Positions 51,637-59,303 of a stretch of 64,000 nt of DNA are shown here, piece after piece. The notes beneath the pieces are model-generated. The model saw only the letters and a list, made by a program, of their open reading frames with translations. It was not told the origin of the DNA and did no database searches. A program made the position numbers and the translations under genes. This DNA is from Salinivenus lutea. Its GTDB lineage: Bacteria > Bacteroidota > Rhodothermia > Rhodothermales > Salinibacteraceae. The stretch spans positions 62,001-126,000 of the forward strand of contig NCRC01000004.1 of the NCBI GenBank assembly GCA_002894685.1. The letters are read 5' to 3'. The number at the start of each line of letters is the position of its first letter. The stretch's first letter is position 1.

Positions 51637-52533
51637 TCACCGCTGGCCCGGGCTCCCTGCCGGACGCGCCACGGCCGCCCGCCGCTTCTGAAGACGCGTA
51701 TACACCGTCGTCCACAAGAGATAGAGGAGCGCGCCCGCCACCAGCCCCGCCCCCGCGTCGATGGCGTAGTGAAAGCGGCCGTAGGGGGTCGACACAGCAA
51801 TGCCCCCCACGAGGCCCCACAGGAGGGCCCGCCACGTCCACCGCCGGGGCGCCAGCAGACACGCAATGCCCACGCTCATGCCGACGTGCGAGCTCGGAAA
51901 GGCGCCCGTCGCGATGCCGTCCATCCGGAACGGCACGTAGATCCAGGCCACCAGTTGCGGAAACCAGCCGGATGTCATCTGCGACACGTCCGGCTGGGGA
52001 AGAGGCCCCGCGACCGGGAACGCGATGAAGACCGCCAGGAAGCTCACAAACATGCCCGTCACAACGAACACGAACCGGGGAAGCCGGTCCGGTGCGGCCC
52101 CCCACACGCCCAGGTAACTACCGATGAGCAGGAGGTAGTACGACACGTACAGCAGATGGAACAGCTCCCGCCACAGCCGCCCCTCCAGCCAGAGCGCCAG
52201 TCCGTCGTGGGGATGGCCGCCGAACAGCGCGGCGTCCCAGGACCGAACGAGGGCGTCGTAACCGGGCGGGGTGTGGAGAACCTGGACCAGGAGATCGACC
52301 TCCAAGTACAGCACCAGGAGGAGGAAGAGGGGGTACGTCTCACGTACGGACTGCCCCAGAGACGAGCGGGGCGGGCGGCGCCACAGCCCCGCGATGCCAA
52401 CAGCAACCACGAGATGGGCCGCGAGCGTCCAGGCGTACACGCCGCCCCTCCCCACTTCCGGAACCAGAATCAGCCCCGACAGCACCAGGTACCCGACGAC
52501 CAGCCCGTCAACGTAGACCAGCGAACGGTGCAT
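51637..52533 (-). CDS. PAP2-superfamily integral membrane phosphatase or phosphotransferase
   Basis: A 298-residue protein with about six or seven membrane helices. The PAP2 active-site motifs are GAFPSSHVGMS (the S-G/S-x-H part) and YGRFHYAIDAGAG (R-x-x-x-x-x-H-x-x-x-D part), spaced by one helix. The family includes lipid-phosphate phosphatases and inositol-phosphorylceramide synthase-type phosphotransferases; the long N-terminal membrane region and the position of motifs near the C-terminus favour the latter group. The ATG at 52533 was chosen because the extension to 52614 is hydrophilic, Cys-containing and unconserved. Substrate unknown. Confidence 0.8.
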   Translation of the reverse strand: MHRSLVYVDGLVVGYLVLSGLILVPEVGRGGVYAWTLAAHLVVAVGIAGLWRRPPRSSLGQSVRETYPLFLLLVLYLEVDLLVQVLHTPPGYDALVRSWDAALFGGHPHDGLALWLEGRLWRELFHLLYVSYYLLLIGSYLGVWGAAPDRLPRFVFVVTGMFVSFLAVFIAFPVAGPLPQPDVSQMTSGWFPQLVAWIYVPFRMDGIATGAFPSSHVGMSVGIACLLAPRRWTWRALLWGLVGGIAVSTPYGRFHYAIDAGAGLVAGALLYLLWTTVYTRLQKRRAAVARPAGSPGQR

Positions 52534-52621
52534 GACCCCCTTCGTGTCGAACAAAACCGAATGCTGGCACGGATATGTTCGCCGATCCTCCTTGTTTTTG
52601 GGACCGCCGGGCACCGGTGAG

Positions 52622-53065
52622 CTACACGGGGGAGCGCCCCGTCACGTAATTCGTCAGGGAGTCGACGGTTGCCTCCGCCTCTCGCAGCAGGGCCTTCACA
52701 CAGTCACCCATCGATACGATTCCGGCTAGGCGGCCCTCCATCATCACAGGAAGGTGACGGCACCGGGCCTCAGACATGAGCGATAGACACGTGTTGAGGG
52801 ACGTGTCGGGGGTCACCGTCAGGAGATCTTTCGTCATCACCTCGTCTACACGCGTCGTCTTCGAGGTGCGCCCCTGCAACGCAATGCGGCGCAGGTAATC
52901 CCGCTCCGTAAAGATGCCCAGTGGCGATCCGTCCCTCATCACGAGAATCGATCCCACCCCGAAGTCGACCATCGTCCCGATGGCCTCGTACACGGTGGTA
53001 TTGGGCGAGGTCGTGACGACCGTCGTGCCTTTCCGACGAAGAAGGTGGCGCACTTGTGTGCCCAT
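52622..53065 (-). CDS. tandem CBS-domain protein
   Basis: A 147-residue protein made of two CBS domains and nothing else. Domain 1 is TTSPNTTVYEAIGTMVDFGVGSILVM...GIFTERDYLRRI. Domain 2 is VTPDTSLNTCLSLMSEARCRHLPVM...GIVSMGDCVKAL. The G-I-F-T-E-R-D and G-I-V-S-x-G-D motifs typically bind adenosine nucleotides at the ribose and phosphate. Such stand-alone proteins act as energy sensors on partner proteins; no partner is evident. The start at ATG 53065 begins the first domain correctly; upstream codons add a Leu/Arg-rich stretch that overlaps the next gene's control region. Confidence 0.9.
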   Translation of the reverse strand: MGTQVRHLLRRKGTTVVTTSPNTTVYEAIGTMVDFGVGSILVMRDGSPLGIFTERDYLRRIALQGRTSKTTRVDEVMTKDLLTVTPDTSLNTCLSLMSEARCRHLPVMMEGRLAGIVSMGDCVKALLREAEATVDSLTNYVTGRSPV

Positions 53066-53156
53066 TGGGGCTCCCCTTCCGGGGTGGTATGTGGGGTCAC
53101 GGTGTTTCCGCGCGACCAGCCGGAGGCTGAGCGCACCTCCTAAAAGATACCACATG

Positions 53157-53768
53157 CTACGACGCCCCCTCCCGGGCGTCGAGGATCAGTCCGTTCTGCG
53201 CCTCTTCTACACTCTGTACGTACGCCGTTGCGACCTCGGCCGCCGGGAGGCCCCCGGACGGATCCTCGCCCATCGCCTCCAATGTCTCGCTCACCCAGGG
53301 CGGACTGACTGCATTTACGCACAGGCCGCGCGGCATCTCCAGGGCCGCCGCCCGGACGAACCCTTCCAGGCCCGCGTTCACCAGGCTAATCGCCGCGCTT
53401 CCTTCCATCGGCTCCTGGCTGAGGATGCCGCTCGTGAGGGTCATCACGCCATCGTCGCGCACCACGTCGAGCCCTTTCCGCACGAGATTGACCTGCCCCA
53501 TCAGCTTGTTGGACAGGCTCTCGTCGAAGTCGTCGTCCCCGAGCTCATCGAGCGCCCCGAAGGCCGCGACCCCGGCGCAGGACACGACCGCATCGACCGG
53601 GCCCACCTCGGCGTAGAGCTGCTCGATCGAGTCCGGACGGGCCAGGTCCACCTGCACGTCGCCCGAGGTGTGCCCGGCCGCAATCACGTGGTGGGTGGCG
53701 CCCAGGGCCTCCACCACTGCGCGCCCAATGGTCCCCGTCCCGCCAACAACAAGAATGTCCATATCCAT
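53157..53768 (-). CDS. short-chain dehydrogenase-like protein lacking catalytic Tyr/Lys
   Basis: A 203-residue Rossmann-fold protein with the SDR NAD(P) motif GGTGTIGRAV, an acidic D-x-x-x-P-x-S segment, VDAVVSCAGVAAFG (the N-A-G equivalent) and a C-terminal VNAVSPPWVSET. The usual Tyr-x-x-x-Lys motif is missing: the segment after TLTSGILSQEP reads GSAAISLVNAG, with Ala and Val where Tyr and Lys should be. It is shorter than most SDRs. Similar proteins lacking the catalytic pair are found in databases from memory, but activity is not known. It may bind NAD(P)H as a regulator or use other residues. Confidence 0.85.
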   Translation of the reverse strand: MDMDILVVGGTGTIGRAVVEALGATHHVIAAGHTSGDVQVDLARPDSIEQLYAEVGPVDAVVSCAGVAAFGALDELGDDDFDESLSNKLMGQVNLVRKGLDVVRDDGVMTLTSGILSQEPMEGSAAISLVNAGLEGFVRAAALEMPRGLCVNAVSPPWVSETLEAMGEDPSGGLPAAEVATAYVQSVEEAQNGLILDAREGAS

Positions 53769-54019
53769 CCAGAAGAAAATGAGAGTGACAGCGCATGAAG
53801 GACTTCGTCCGCCTCCCCCCTAAACACAAAATGCCAGACGGTGGGGCCGCCTGGCCAAAACCCGATTGGGTCCTGCAGTCAAAAGGGCGTCTTCGAGCCG
53901 GGCTCCCCGCTTCAAGCCCCGAAGCACCCACGCCGCCGAAGCGGCCGTGTGGGACAGCACCCCCGACAGGCACTGTACGGCGAGCCCGGCTCTTTGGAAG
54001 AAGACGCCTTCCGTATGTC
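53769..54019. other. gene-free spacer between SDR and cold-shock terminator
   Basis: About 250 bases without a convincing gene. A plus-strand frame of 169 codons crosses this region but runs into the reverse complement of the cold-shock gene and looks like a shadow. The minus-strand promoter of the SDR gene should lie here. Nothing clear was identified. Confidence 0.4.
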
Positions 54020-54054
54020 AAAAGGCCACGCTCCGTCTCGGTCACGGAGCGGCC
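54020..54054 (-). terminator. rho-independent terminator of the cold-shock gene
   Basis: On the minus strand, a stem formed by CGCTCCGT (54029-54036) and ACGGAGCG (54044-54051), extended by a GGCC/GGCC pairing with a bulge, is followed directly by TTTTGACAT. It lies 11 bases after the stop of the cold-shock gene. Stem plus T-tract make this the clearest intrinsic terminator in the window. Confidence 0.8.
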
Positions 54055-54064
54055 ACGCCGTGGA

Positions 54065-54274
54065 TTACCACTGACGCTCGGTCACGCGCTCAACGCCGAT
54101 CGCGCTCAGGCCCTTGTCGGTTTCTTCGATTTCAAATTCAACTCGATCGCCTTCTTCCAGGTCCTCGTCGGGGACCTCACTGTGGTGGAGAAAAACGTCG
54201 TCTTCTCCTTCGTCGGGTTCGGCGAATCCATATCCCTTCGCGGGACTGAACCACTTAACGGTTCCTTGCACCAT
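54065..54274 (-). CDS. cold-shock domain protein (CspA family)
   Basis: A 69-residue single-stranded nucleic-acid-binding protein. The RNP1 motif is KGYGFAEP and RNP2 is VFLHHSE; it starts MVQGTVKWFSPAKG as in CspA. Acidic residues (DEGEDD, DEDLEEG) are more abundant than in mesophile homologues, which fits a salt-in cytoplasm. The ATG at 54274 is chosen because all further upstream residues are unconserved and the 5' leader is about 200 bases, as expected for regulated csp mRNAs. It acts as an RNA chaperone or anti-terminator. Confidence 0.95.
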   Translation of the reverse strand: MVQGTVKWFSPAKGYGFAEPDEGEDDVFLHHSEVPDEDLEEGDRVEFEIEETDKGLSAIGVERVTERQW

Positions 54275-54481
54275 GATTCCGGTTGTGGGTTGATGATCTT
54301 CTGATGTTCGATGTTCTCTCAACGTCCTCGTGCCTGCGGCAGAGGGAGATGAGAGATGATTACAATGGGCCATAACGCAGTGTACAAACACGTGTTCTCC
54401 CCGTGCGCGTCCCTTTCGATTCGAGCACGACAAAATCACAGCCCGCTGGGAGGGTCTTCCTGGGCAGGGCCAGGCCGCAAA
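54275..54481 (-). promoter_or_regulatory. long leader and promoter region of the cold-shock gene
   Basis: This stretch between tRNA terminator and cold-shock start holds the promoter and probably a long 5' untranslated region on the minus strand. Known csp genes use such leaders as temperature-sensitive RNA structures. I see repeated CATC/GAT tracts near the start codon but no fixed motif, so only position supports the call. Confidence 0.35.
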
Positions 54482-54525
54482 CGAAAACCCCACCCGGACC
54501 GCCGATAGCGGCGTCCAAGTGGGGT
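54482..54525 (-). terminator. intrinsic terminator downstream of tRNA-Ala
   Basis: ACCCCAC (54487-54493) pairs with GTGGGGT (54519-54525) and an inner CGGAC/GTCC plus CGCCG/CGGCG stem lengthens the hairpin. Reading on the minus strand, it is followed by TTTTCGTTT. It begins 9 bases beyond the tRNA 3' end. The stem and T-tract are typical of factor-independent termination. Confidence 0.75.
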
Positions 54526-54533
54526 CGGGGCCG

Positions 54534-54606
54534 TGGAGCTACGGGGATTCGAACCCCGGACCTCTGGAGTGCGATTCCAGCGCTCTACCAACTGAGCTAT
54601 AGCCCC
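54534..54606 (-). tRNA. tRNA-Ala (anticodon CGC)
   Basis: A 73-base cloverleaf on the minus strand. The acceptor stem GGGGCTA pairs with TAGCTCC and includes the G3-U70 wobble pair that is the identity element for alanyl-tRNA synthetase. The D arm contains AGCTCAGTTGGTAGAGC, the T arm GGTTCGAATCC. The anticodon loop ATCGCAC gives anticodon CGC, decoding GCG. The discriminator base is A and the 3' CCA is not encoded. A terminator follows. A GCG-decoding alanine tRNA suits a high-GC genome. Confidence 0.97.
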
Positions 54607-54841
54607 GAGTGGCACGCGGCAGCGCCGGACACTGCCGATTGATTGCTATGTCATCCGCTGCTACGGCGCTGTTTTGTACGCTGTTCCGGCGCCCGTGGCT
54701 CAATCGGGCCGCCATCCCGTGAGAACTGGACGAAGCAGTCGTGCTCGTGACAAGTGTGTAAGAAGCTCCGCCGGACGGGCACGACGGCCCCGAGGCCACA
54801 GTACGGCTGTCGTGGATCAATCTCCGCAACGCCTCCCCGGT

Positions 54842-55006
54842 ATGAGTCACCAAAACCTGCCGACAAAGACCTGTCCGGTCTGTAACCGCGAGTTCGAATG
54901 GCGGAAAAAATGGGCCGACGACTGGGAGAACGTAAAATACTGCAGTGAGCGCTGCCGTCGCAACAAGGACCGCGACTCCGTGCCCTGGGCCAAAGAGGAG
55001 TCGTGA
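54842..55006 (+). CDS. DUF2256 zinc-ribbon-like small protein
   Basis: A 54-residue protein with the DUF2256 pattern: [16 protein letters not shown], then [12 protein letters not shown]. The four Cys (C-x-x-C and C-x-x-x-C) probably bind zinc. Members of this family are commonly encoded next to or fused with cryptochrome/photolyase-family genes, which matches the gene 88 bases downstream on the same strand. Upstream in-frame codons back to 54674 overlap the tRNA-side spacer and add no conserved sequence. Its molecular role is not established. Confidence 0.9.
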   Translation: MSHQNLPTKTCPVCNREFEWRKKWADDWENVKYCSERCRRNKDRDSVPWAKEES

Positions 55007-55093
55007 CCGCCGGGGGCGCCGGAATCGTTCGGGCCCCTGTTGCGTCACAGCCGGCACTCATGCTTTCCTTCCCCCGCTGATCCGCTCCCCGCC

Positions 55094-56545
55094 ATGCCAT
55101 CCACCGCCCTCGTCTGGATACGACACGACCTTCGCATCCGCGACCACGAGCCGCTCCGCAGCGCCGCCGAGCGCCACGACCGCGTGGTGCCCGTCTACTG
55201 CTTCGATCCGCGCCACTTCGGCACCACGATGTTCGACCTTCCGAAGATGAGCGCGATCCGGGCCCGATTCCTGCGCGAGAGCGTTGCGGATCTGCGACAG
55301 TCGTACCGGGATCTCGGGGCGGACCTGGTGGTGCGCCGCGGCCGCCCCGAGGAGATCCTGCCCGAGGTGGCCCGCCAGGTGTCGGCCGATGAGGTCCTGA
55401 TGTACCAGGAGATTGGGACGGAGGAGCGCGAGACGGAAGAGGCAGTGAAGCAGGCGCTGGACGACACGGAGGCGACCCCGGGCTTCTTCTGGGGGAAAAC
55501 GCTCTATCACATCCAGGACCTTCCCTTCGACGGCCCCGACGACATTCCGAATGTCTACACGAACTTCCGGAAGGGCGTGGAAAAGCAGAGCCGAATCCGT
55601 GAGACCATCTCCCCGCCTGAGTCGCTGCCCGCTCTCCCGGACAACATGGAGCCGGGCGCACTCCCCACCCTCGACGACCTGGGCTTCGAGGCCGACGGGT
55701 CGGTCGACGAGCGGGCCGTTCTTTCTTTCGAGGGCGGCGAAACCCGGGGACTCGATCGGATCGACGAATACATCTGGCGCGAGGACCGGCTCCGCAGGTA
55801 CAAAGCCACCCGAAACGGCCTTCTCGGGGCCAACTACTCGTCCAAGTTCAGCCCCTGGCTCGCCCACGGCTGCATCTCGCCCCGCCAAATCTACGAGGAG
55901 GTGCAGCACTACGAGGACGAGCGGGTAAGCAACAAGTCGACCTACTGGATGACGTTTGAGCTCATCTGGCGCGACTTCTTCACGTTCGTCGCGTGGAAGG
56001 GCGGCGACCGCCTCTTCCGCCCCGGCGGCCTCCTCGGGAACGACATCGACTGGCGCTACGACGACGCGGCCTTTGACCGATGGGCCACCGGCACCACCGG
56101 CATCCCGTTCGTCGACGCCAACATGCGGGAGCTCAACCAGACCGGCTACATGTCCAACCGCGGCCGGCAGAATGTCGCCAGCATGCTCTCCCAGAGCCTC
56201 AAGCTGGACTGGCGCCTGGGCGCGGCCTACTTCGAAAGCCGCCTCGTCGACTACGACGTGGCCTCGAACTGGGGCAACTGGGCCTACAACTCCCGCGTCG
56301 GCAACGACCCCCGCTCCCGCTACTTCAACATCGTGAAGCAGGCCAAGCGGTACGACGAAAACGGCGACTACGTGCGCACCTGGCTGCCCGAGCTGGAGGA
56401 CGTGCCGGACGAGTTCGTGCACGAGCCGCACCGCATGTCCCCCGAACAACAGAAGCTCTACGGCTGCGTCCTCGGCGACGACTACCCGTCCCCCATCGTG
56501 GACCTCAACGAAACGTACCAGCGGATTCAGCGGGAGCGGGCGTAG
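55094..56545 (+). CDS. cryptochrome, DASH family
   Basis: A 483-residue flavoprotein of the cryptochrome/photolyase family. The N-terminal alpha/beta domain (VWIRHDLRIRDHEPL) is linked to an FAD-binding helical domain with KATRNGLLGANYSSKFSPWLAHG, TYWMTFELIWRDFF, FVDANMRELNQTGYMSNRGRQNVAS and DYDVASNWGNWAYNSRVGND. The SNRGRQNVAS and W-x-N-W-x-Y patterns are typical of cry-DASH. These repair pyrimidine dimers in single-stranded DNA or act in blue-light sensing. It starts at ATG 55094; upstream codons to 55040 are unconserved. Distance to DUF2256 supports one transcript. Confidence 0.94.
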   Translation: MPSTALVWIRHDLRIRDHEPLRSAAERHDRVVPVYCFDPRHFGTTMFDLPKMSAIRARFLRESVADLRQSYRDLGADLVVRRGRPEEILPEVARQVSADEVLMYQEIGTEERETEEAVKQALDDTEATPGFFWGKTLYHIQDLPFDGPDDIPNVYTNFRKGVEKQSRIRETISPPESLPALPDNMEPGALPTLDDLGFEADGSVDERAVLSFEGGETRGLDRIDEYIWREDRLRRYKATRNGLLGANYSSKFSPWLAHGCISPRQIYEEVQHYEDERVSNKSTYWMTFELIWRDFFTFVAWKGGDRLFRPGGLLGNDIDWRYDDAAFDRWATGTTGIPFVDANMRELNQTGYMSNRGRQNVASMLSQSLKLDWRLGAAYFESRLVDYDVASNWGNWAYNSRVGNDPRSRYFNIVKQAKRYDENGDYVRTWLPELEDVPDEFVHEPHRMSPEQQKLYGCVLGDDYPSPIVDLNETYQRIQRERA

Positions 56546-56671
56546 TGGAGAACCGCATGCCGCAATCGACAATGTTACGTTTTCTTCCCCAATTCCTCAT
56601 GCATACCGGTCCGAGTTGACGTTCCTTGGACCCACAGGTTCATGATTCCCTCACCTTCCACCCGACCTCCC

Positions 56672-56896
56672 ATGTCTCGTCTACGGTCCCTCGTGACCAT
56701 TACCGAAGAGGGCGAGGCCATCGGTACGCTCCGGCAGTTTGCCCGGGGCCTGGGCCTCTCGCTCTCCGCTCTTCTCGACGCCCTCGAAACCGACGTGCAG
56801 GACTGCGTCATCTTCCGCGCCGGCCCGGAGCCCGACCGCCTGCTGATCCTTGACACCTGCGGGCTGCCGTCGCTCCTGCGGCACCCGCGCTCGTAG
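56672..56896 (+). CDS. small hypothetical protein
   Basis: A 74-residue protein from ATG 56672. It has an alternating pattern of a strand (LVTITEEGEAIGTL), a helix (RQFARGLGLSLSALLDALETD) and two more strands (DCVIFRAG, RLLILDT), like a small regulatory fold, but no family is recognised. An earlier in-frame Met at 56642 adds ten residues. It follows the cryptochrome gene by 126 bases on the same strand and is convergent with the methyltransferase gene 30 bases away. Coding status is fairly well supported by composition. Confidence 0.55.
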   Translation: MSRLRSLVTITEEGEAIGTLRQFARGLGLSLSALLDALETDVQDCVIFRAGPEPDRLLILDTCGLPSLLRHPRS

Positions 56897-56926
56897 CCCC
56901 TTGCGGACTGCCGCCAACGGGGTCCC

Positions 56927-57556
56927 CTAGGCACTCTTCCGCCCGCCGGCCACGAAGAAGTCGTCCTGGCGCCAGGCACAGTCCACGTCCGTGAAGCCGG
57001 CCCGCTCCATGGCCTTGAGCTGGGAGTAGAGGTCGAGCGTGCCTACATGGTCGCCCACGAAGCAGTGACCGCCGGGGCGGAGCGGCTCGTGGATGCTGCG
57101 GAAAAGCAGCTCGTAGTGCGACTCGGCCGCGGCGGGATCCACGTCGTGCCCCACGATGGCGTGCAGGGCCAGGGATGCCACCACCACGTCGTAGGGCCCG
57201 CCCGGGAGAGGCTCCCCGTCGGTGGGCACCGTCACGCGAAGCGGCTCCACGTCGCGGGTAAACTGGCCGATCTTCTCGTGCGCGATGGAGAGCTGGTCCT
57301 GATCCTCATCGAGCAGCACGACCTGCACCTGCGGGTAGGCGTCGAGAATGGTGGCGGAGGCGTTGCCGGTCCCACAGGCCAGGTCGCCCACCACGGTGCC
57401 GGGCGGCAGGGGCGGCAGCGCCATGGCCAGCTCCTCCAGCATCGGGATGGCCTGGGGCATGCGACGCTCCAGGTGGATGTCGTACCAGCGGCCGTCGTTC
57501 CAGTAGCCGCCCTCGCGGTTCAGGTTCTGCTTCCAGCTTGGAATGTTGTCGTCCAT
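56927..57556 (-). CDS. class I SAM-dependent methyltransferase
   Basis: A 209-residue enzyme with a Rossmann-like SAM fold. Motif I is VVGDLACGTGNAS, motif II is QVVLLDEDQDQL (acidic residue binding the SAM ribose), and the motif IV-like strand is YDVVVASLALHAI. Post-motif SIHEPLRPGGHCFVGDH is typical of small-molecule methyltransferases of the UbiE type. The N-terminal region WKQNLNREGGYWNDGRWYDI has Trp and Tyr residues that may bind substrate. Substrate unknown. The upstream frame from 58204 is antisense to lexA and was rejected. It may share a transcript with lexA, 74 bases upstream. Confidence 0.87.
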   Translation of the reverse strand: MDDNIPSWKQNLNREGGYWNDGRWYDIHLERRMPQAIPMLEELAMALPPLPPGTVVGDLACGTGNASATILDAYPQVQVVLLDEDQDQLSIAHEKIGQFTRDVEPLRVTVPTDGEPLPGGPYDVVVASLALHAIVGHDVDPAAAESHYELLFRSIHEPLRPGGHCFVGDHVGTLDLYSQLKAMERAGFTDVDCAWRQDDFFVAGGRKSA

Positions 57557-57630
57557 GGACGAAGAGAACAGTCGGTGGGAGACACGGTGCGGCGGGGCGA
57601 ACAATCCCCGCACTGCTTGTGCGCCACGGC

Positions 57631-58281
57631 TCAGTTCTTCGGAAGTTCGCCGTGGCTGGTGCGCTTGTGAATGCCCTCGTTGTTCATGTGCCCCACGTAC
57701 CGCCCCAGGATGGTGACCTCCTCGAACACATCCGGCTCGATGTGGATGTCGTCGTACTCCGGATTGCAGGGCTCCAGCCGAAGGCCCTCCGCCTCGTGGT
57801 ACACGCGCTTGAGCGAGGTTTCCCCGTCGTAGAGCACCGCCCCGATGCCGCCCTCCGGAATGTCGTCGTCGATGAGCAGCACGTAGTCCCCGTCGTGGAT
57901 GTCCGCCCCCCTCATCGACTGGCCCGCCACGCGGATCGCGAAGATGCGGTCGAGATTGGGGAAGAGCATGTCGAGCGTAATGGTGCCCAGGTCGGCCTCG
58001 ACCGCCTCCTGCAGCGTGCCGGCCGAGATGATGCCTTCGATGGGGATGCCCGGCTCGGCCTGCTCCTGGTACCGCGAGGCCAGGTGGTACCCCTGTTCGT
58101 CGCGGGTGAGGTGGCCCTTTCGGTGGAGCGCCTTCAGGTTCTGAGTGACGCTGTTGGGCGAGCTGTACCCGAAGTGATCGATGATCTCGCGGTACGTCGG
58201 CCACACCCCCGTCTCGTGGGTGTGGTCGATGAGGAACTGGAGGAACTCGTGCTGCTTGGCGGTGAGCTTTTTGCGGCCCAT
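57631..58281 (-). CDS. lexA: LexA-type SOS repressor
   Basis: Repressor of the DNA-damage response, self-cleaving when stimulated by RecA. The 216-residue protein has an N-terminal winged helix (LTAKQHEFLQFLIDH ... TYREIIDHFGYSSPNSVTQNLKAL). The cleavage site is Ala87-Gly88 in ISAGTLQ. The Ser-Lys dyad is Ser122 (GQSMRG) and Lys158 (ETSLKRV). These are all in place, so the protein should be active. It sits between recO upstream and the methyltransferase gene downstream on the same strand. A probable promoter is described separately. Confidence 0.95.
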   Translation of the reverse strand: MGRKKLTAKQHEFLQFLIDHTHETGVWPTYREIIDHFGYSSPNSVTQNLKALHRKGHLTRDEQGYHLASRYQEQAEPGIPIEGIISAGTLQEAVEADLGTITLDMLFPNLDRIFAIRVAGQSMRGADIHDGDYVLLIDDDIPEGGIGAVLYDGETSLKRVYHEAEGLRLEPCNPEYDDIHIEPDVFEEVTILGRYVGHMNNEGIHKRTSHGELPKN

Positions 58282-58366
58282 GGGCGAGTGGAACGACCAG
58301 TGACAGGCAGCGCGGCGGCGCAGGCTCCGTCCCCTCGGCTGTTCAGGGGGAGGGACATATATTCTG

Positions 58367-58402
58367 CACAGTAAGGGTATCGACCCGGGAGCGGAAGGTC
58401 AA
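58367..58402 (-). promoter_or_regulatory. possible lexA promoter with operator-like sequence
   Basis: On the minus strand TTGACC (58402-58397) and TACCCT (58379-58374) are separated by 17 bases, matching the spacing of a sigma-70-like promoter, with a rather weak -10. Just downstream CTGTGCAGAATATATGT covers the expected start site; CTGT and an AT-rich centre recall LexA-type operators but no fixed consensus is known for this group. It overlaps the stop codon of recO. Confidence 0.35.
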
Positions 58403-59184
58403 GAAGACCCGGCGGGCCGAGGGGGCGACTCGCGGGTCAACTGGGCAATGACGGCCTCGCTTCGGTCGGGGTACGCCTCCTCGACGTGGTAGCGGAGGAA
58501 ATCGCGCACCAGGGCCTCCACCTCCCGCCGGACCTCCGGCGTCAGTTCCATGCGCATGGCCGTGTCGAGGTCGGCCTTGGCGAAGACGGCGTAGGCCCGC
58601 AGGGCCTGCCGGGAGGCCCGGCGCGGAGCCGCGGGGGCCGCATCCGCCGGGTAGACGCCCCCATTCGCCTTCGACAGGAGGCCCTCGTCGCCCACCGCCT
58701 CTACGTTTGCGCGCTCGATGGAGGGGGCGATGCCCAGGAGCCGAGCGAAGCGCAGCTGGGCGTAGGGCCACAGGTTGGCGGCCCGACGCTCGGTGGCATT
58801 GAGTCGGCGCAGCAGCCGCACGAGGAGCGCAAACACCGAAGGCTGAGGGTCTTCTTCCTCCATCAGGGCGTCCACGAGCTCCACAATGCGCAGCCCCACG
58901 GTGATTCGCGCCAGGTTTTCGCGGAGGCGGTGAAAGCTCTCGACGTGGCTGCTCTCACTCAGAATCTGAAGGGTGCGGGTCGGCTTAAAGTAGAACACCA
59001 CCTCCGAGTAGGCCATCGGCTGCAGGGTGGCCCCAAACGGCGTCTTGGCCCGGCGGGCGCCTTTCGCCATCACGCCGATCTTCCCCTTCTCACGGGTAAA
59101 GAGGGTCACGATCTGGCTGGTCTCGCCGTAGTCGAGGCTCCGGAGCACCACCGCCTCGGTCCGAATGATGTCGCGTTGAGCCAT
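58399..59184 (-). CDS. recO: DNA repair protein RecO
   Basis: Mediator of RecF-pathway recombination; helps RecA load on SSB-coated single strands. The 261-residue protein starts IIRTEAVVLRSLDYGETSQIVTLFTREKGKIGVMAKGARR, the RecO OB-fold signature, followed by the helical RecO_C domain (ESFHRLRENLARITVGLRIVELVDAL). The four zinc-binding cysteines present in some RecO proteins are absent; the segment where they would lie (LGIAPSIERANVEAVGD) has none. Length is usual. It precedes lexA by 117 bases on the same strand, an arrangement linking recombination and SOS control. Confidence 0.92.
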   Translation of the reverse strand: MAQRDIIRTEAVVLRSLDYGETSQIVTLFTREKGKIGVMAKGARRAKTPFGATLQPMAYSEVVFYFKPTRTLQILSESSHVESFHRLRENLARITVGLRIVELVDALMEEEDPQPSVFALLVRLLRRLNATERRAANLWPYAQLRFARLLGIAPSIERANVEAVGDEGLLSKANGGVYPADAAPAAPRRASRQALRAYAVFAKADLDTAMRMELTPEVRREVEALVRDFLRYHVEEAYPDRSEAVIAQLTRESPPRPAGSS

Positions 59185-59303
59185 CGGGGGTCCGAGAAAG
59201 ATTAGTCGGCTGATGTCTGCCCGCCTTCCCCGACGTTAGATCGCGCCGGAGCGGTGTGTCTACCGAACACAACGGGACATGCTCCACACGACCGCCGCGT
59301 GGC

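Noticed and set aside
53795-54304. 169-codon plus-strand frame between the SDR and cold-shock genes
   Set aside because: Its second half is antisense to the cold-shock gene and crosses the terminator hairpin; the first half has no conserved pattern.
54539-55057. Minus-strand frame overlapping the tRNA
   Set aside because: It runs through the tRNA-Ala gene and antisense to DUF2256.
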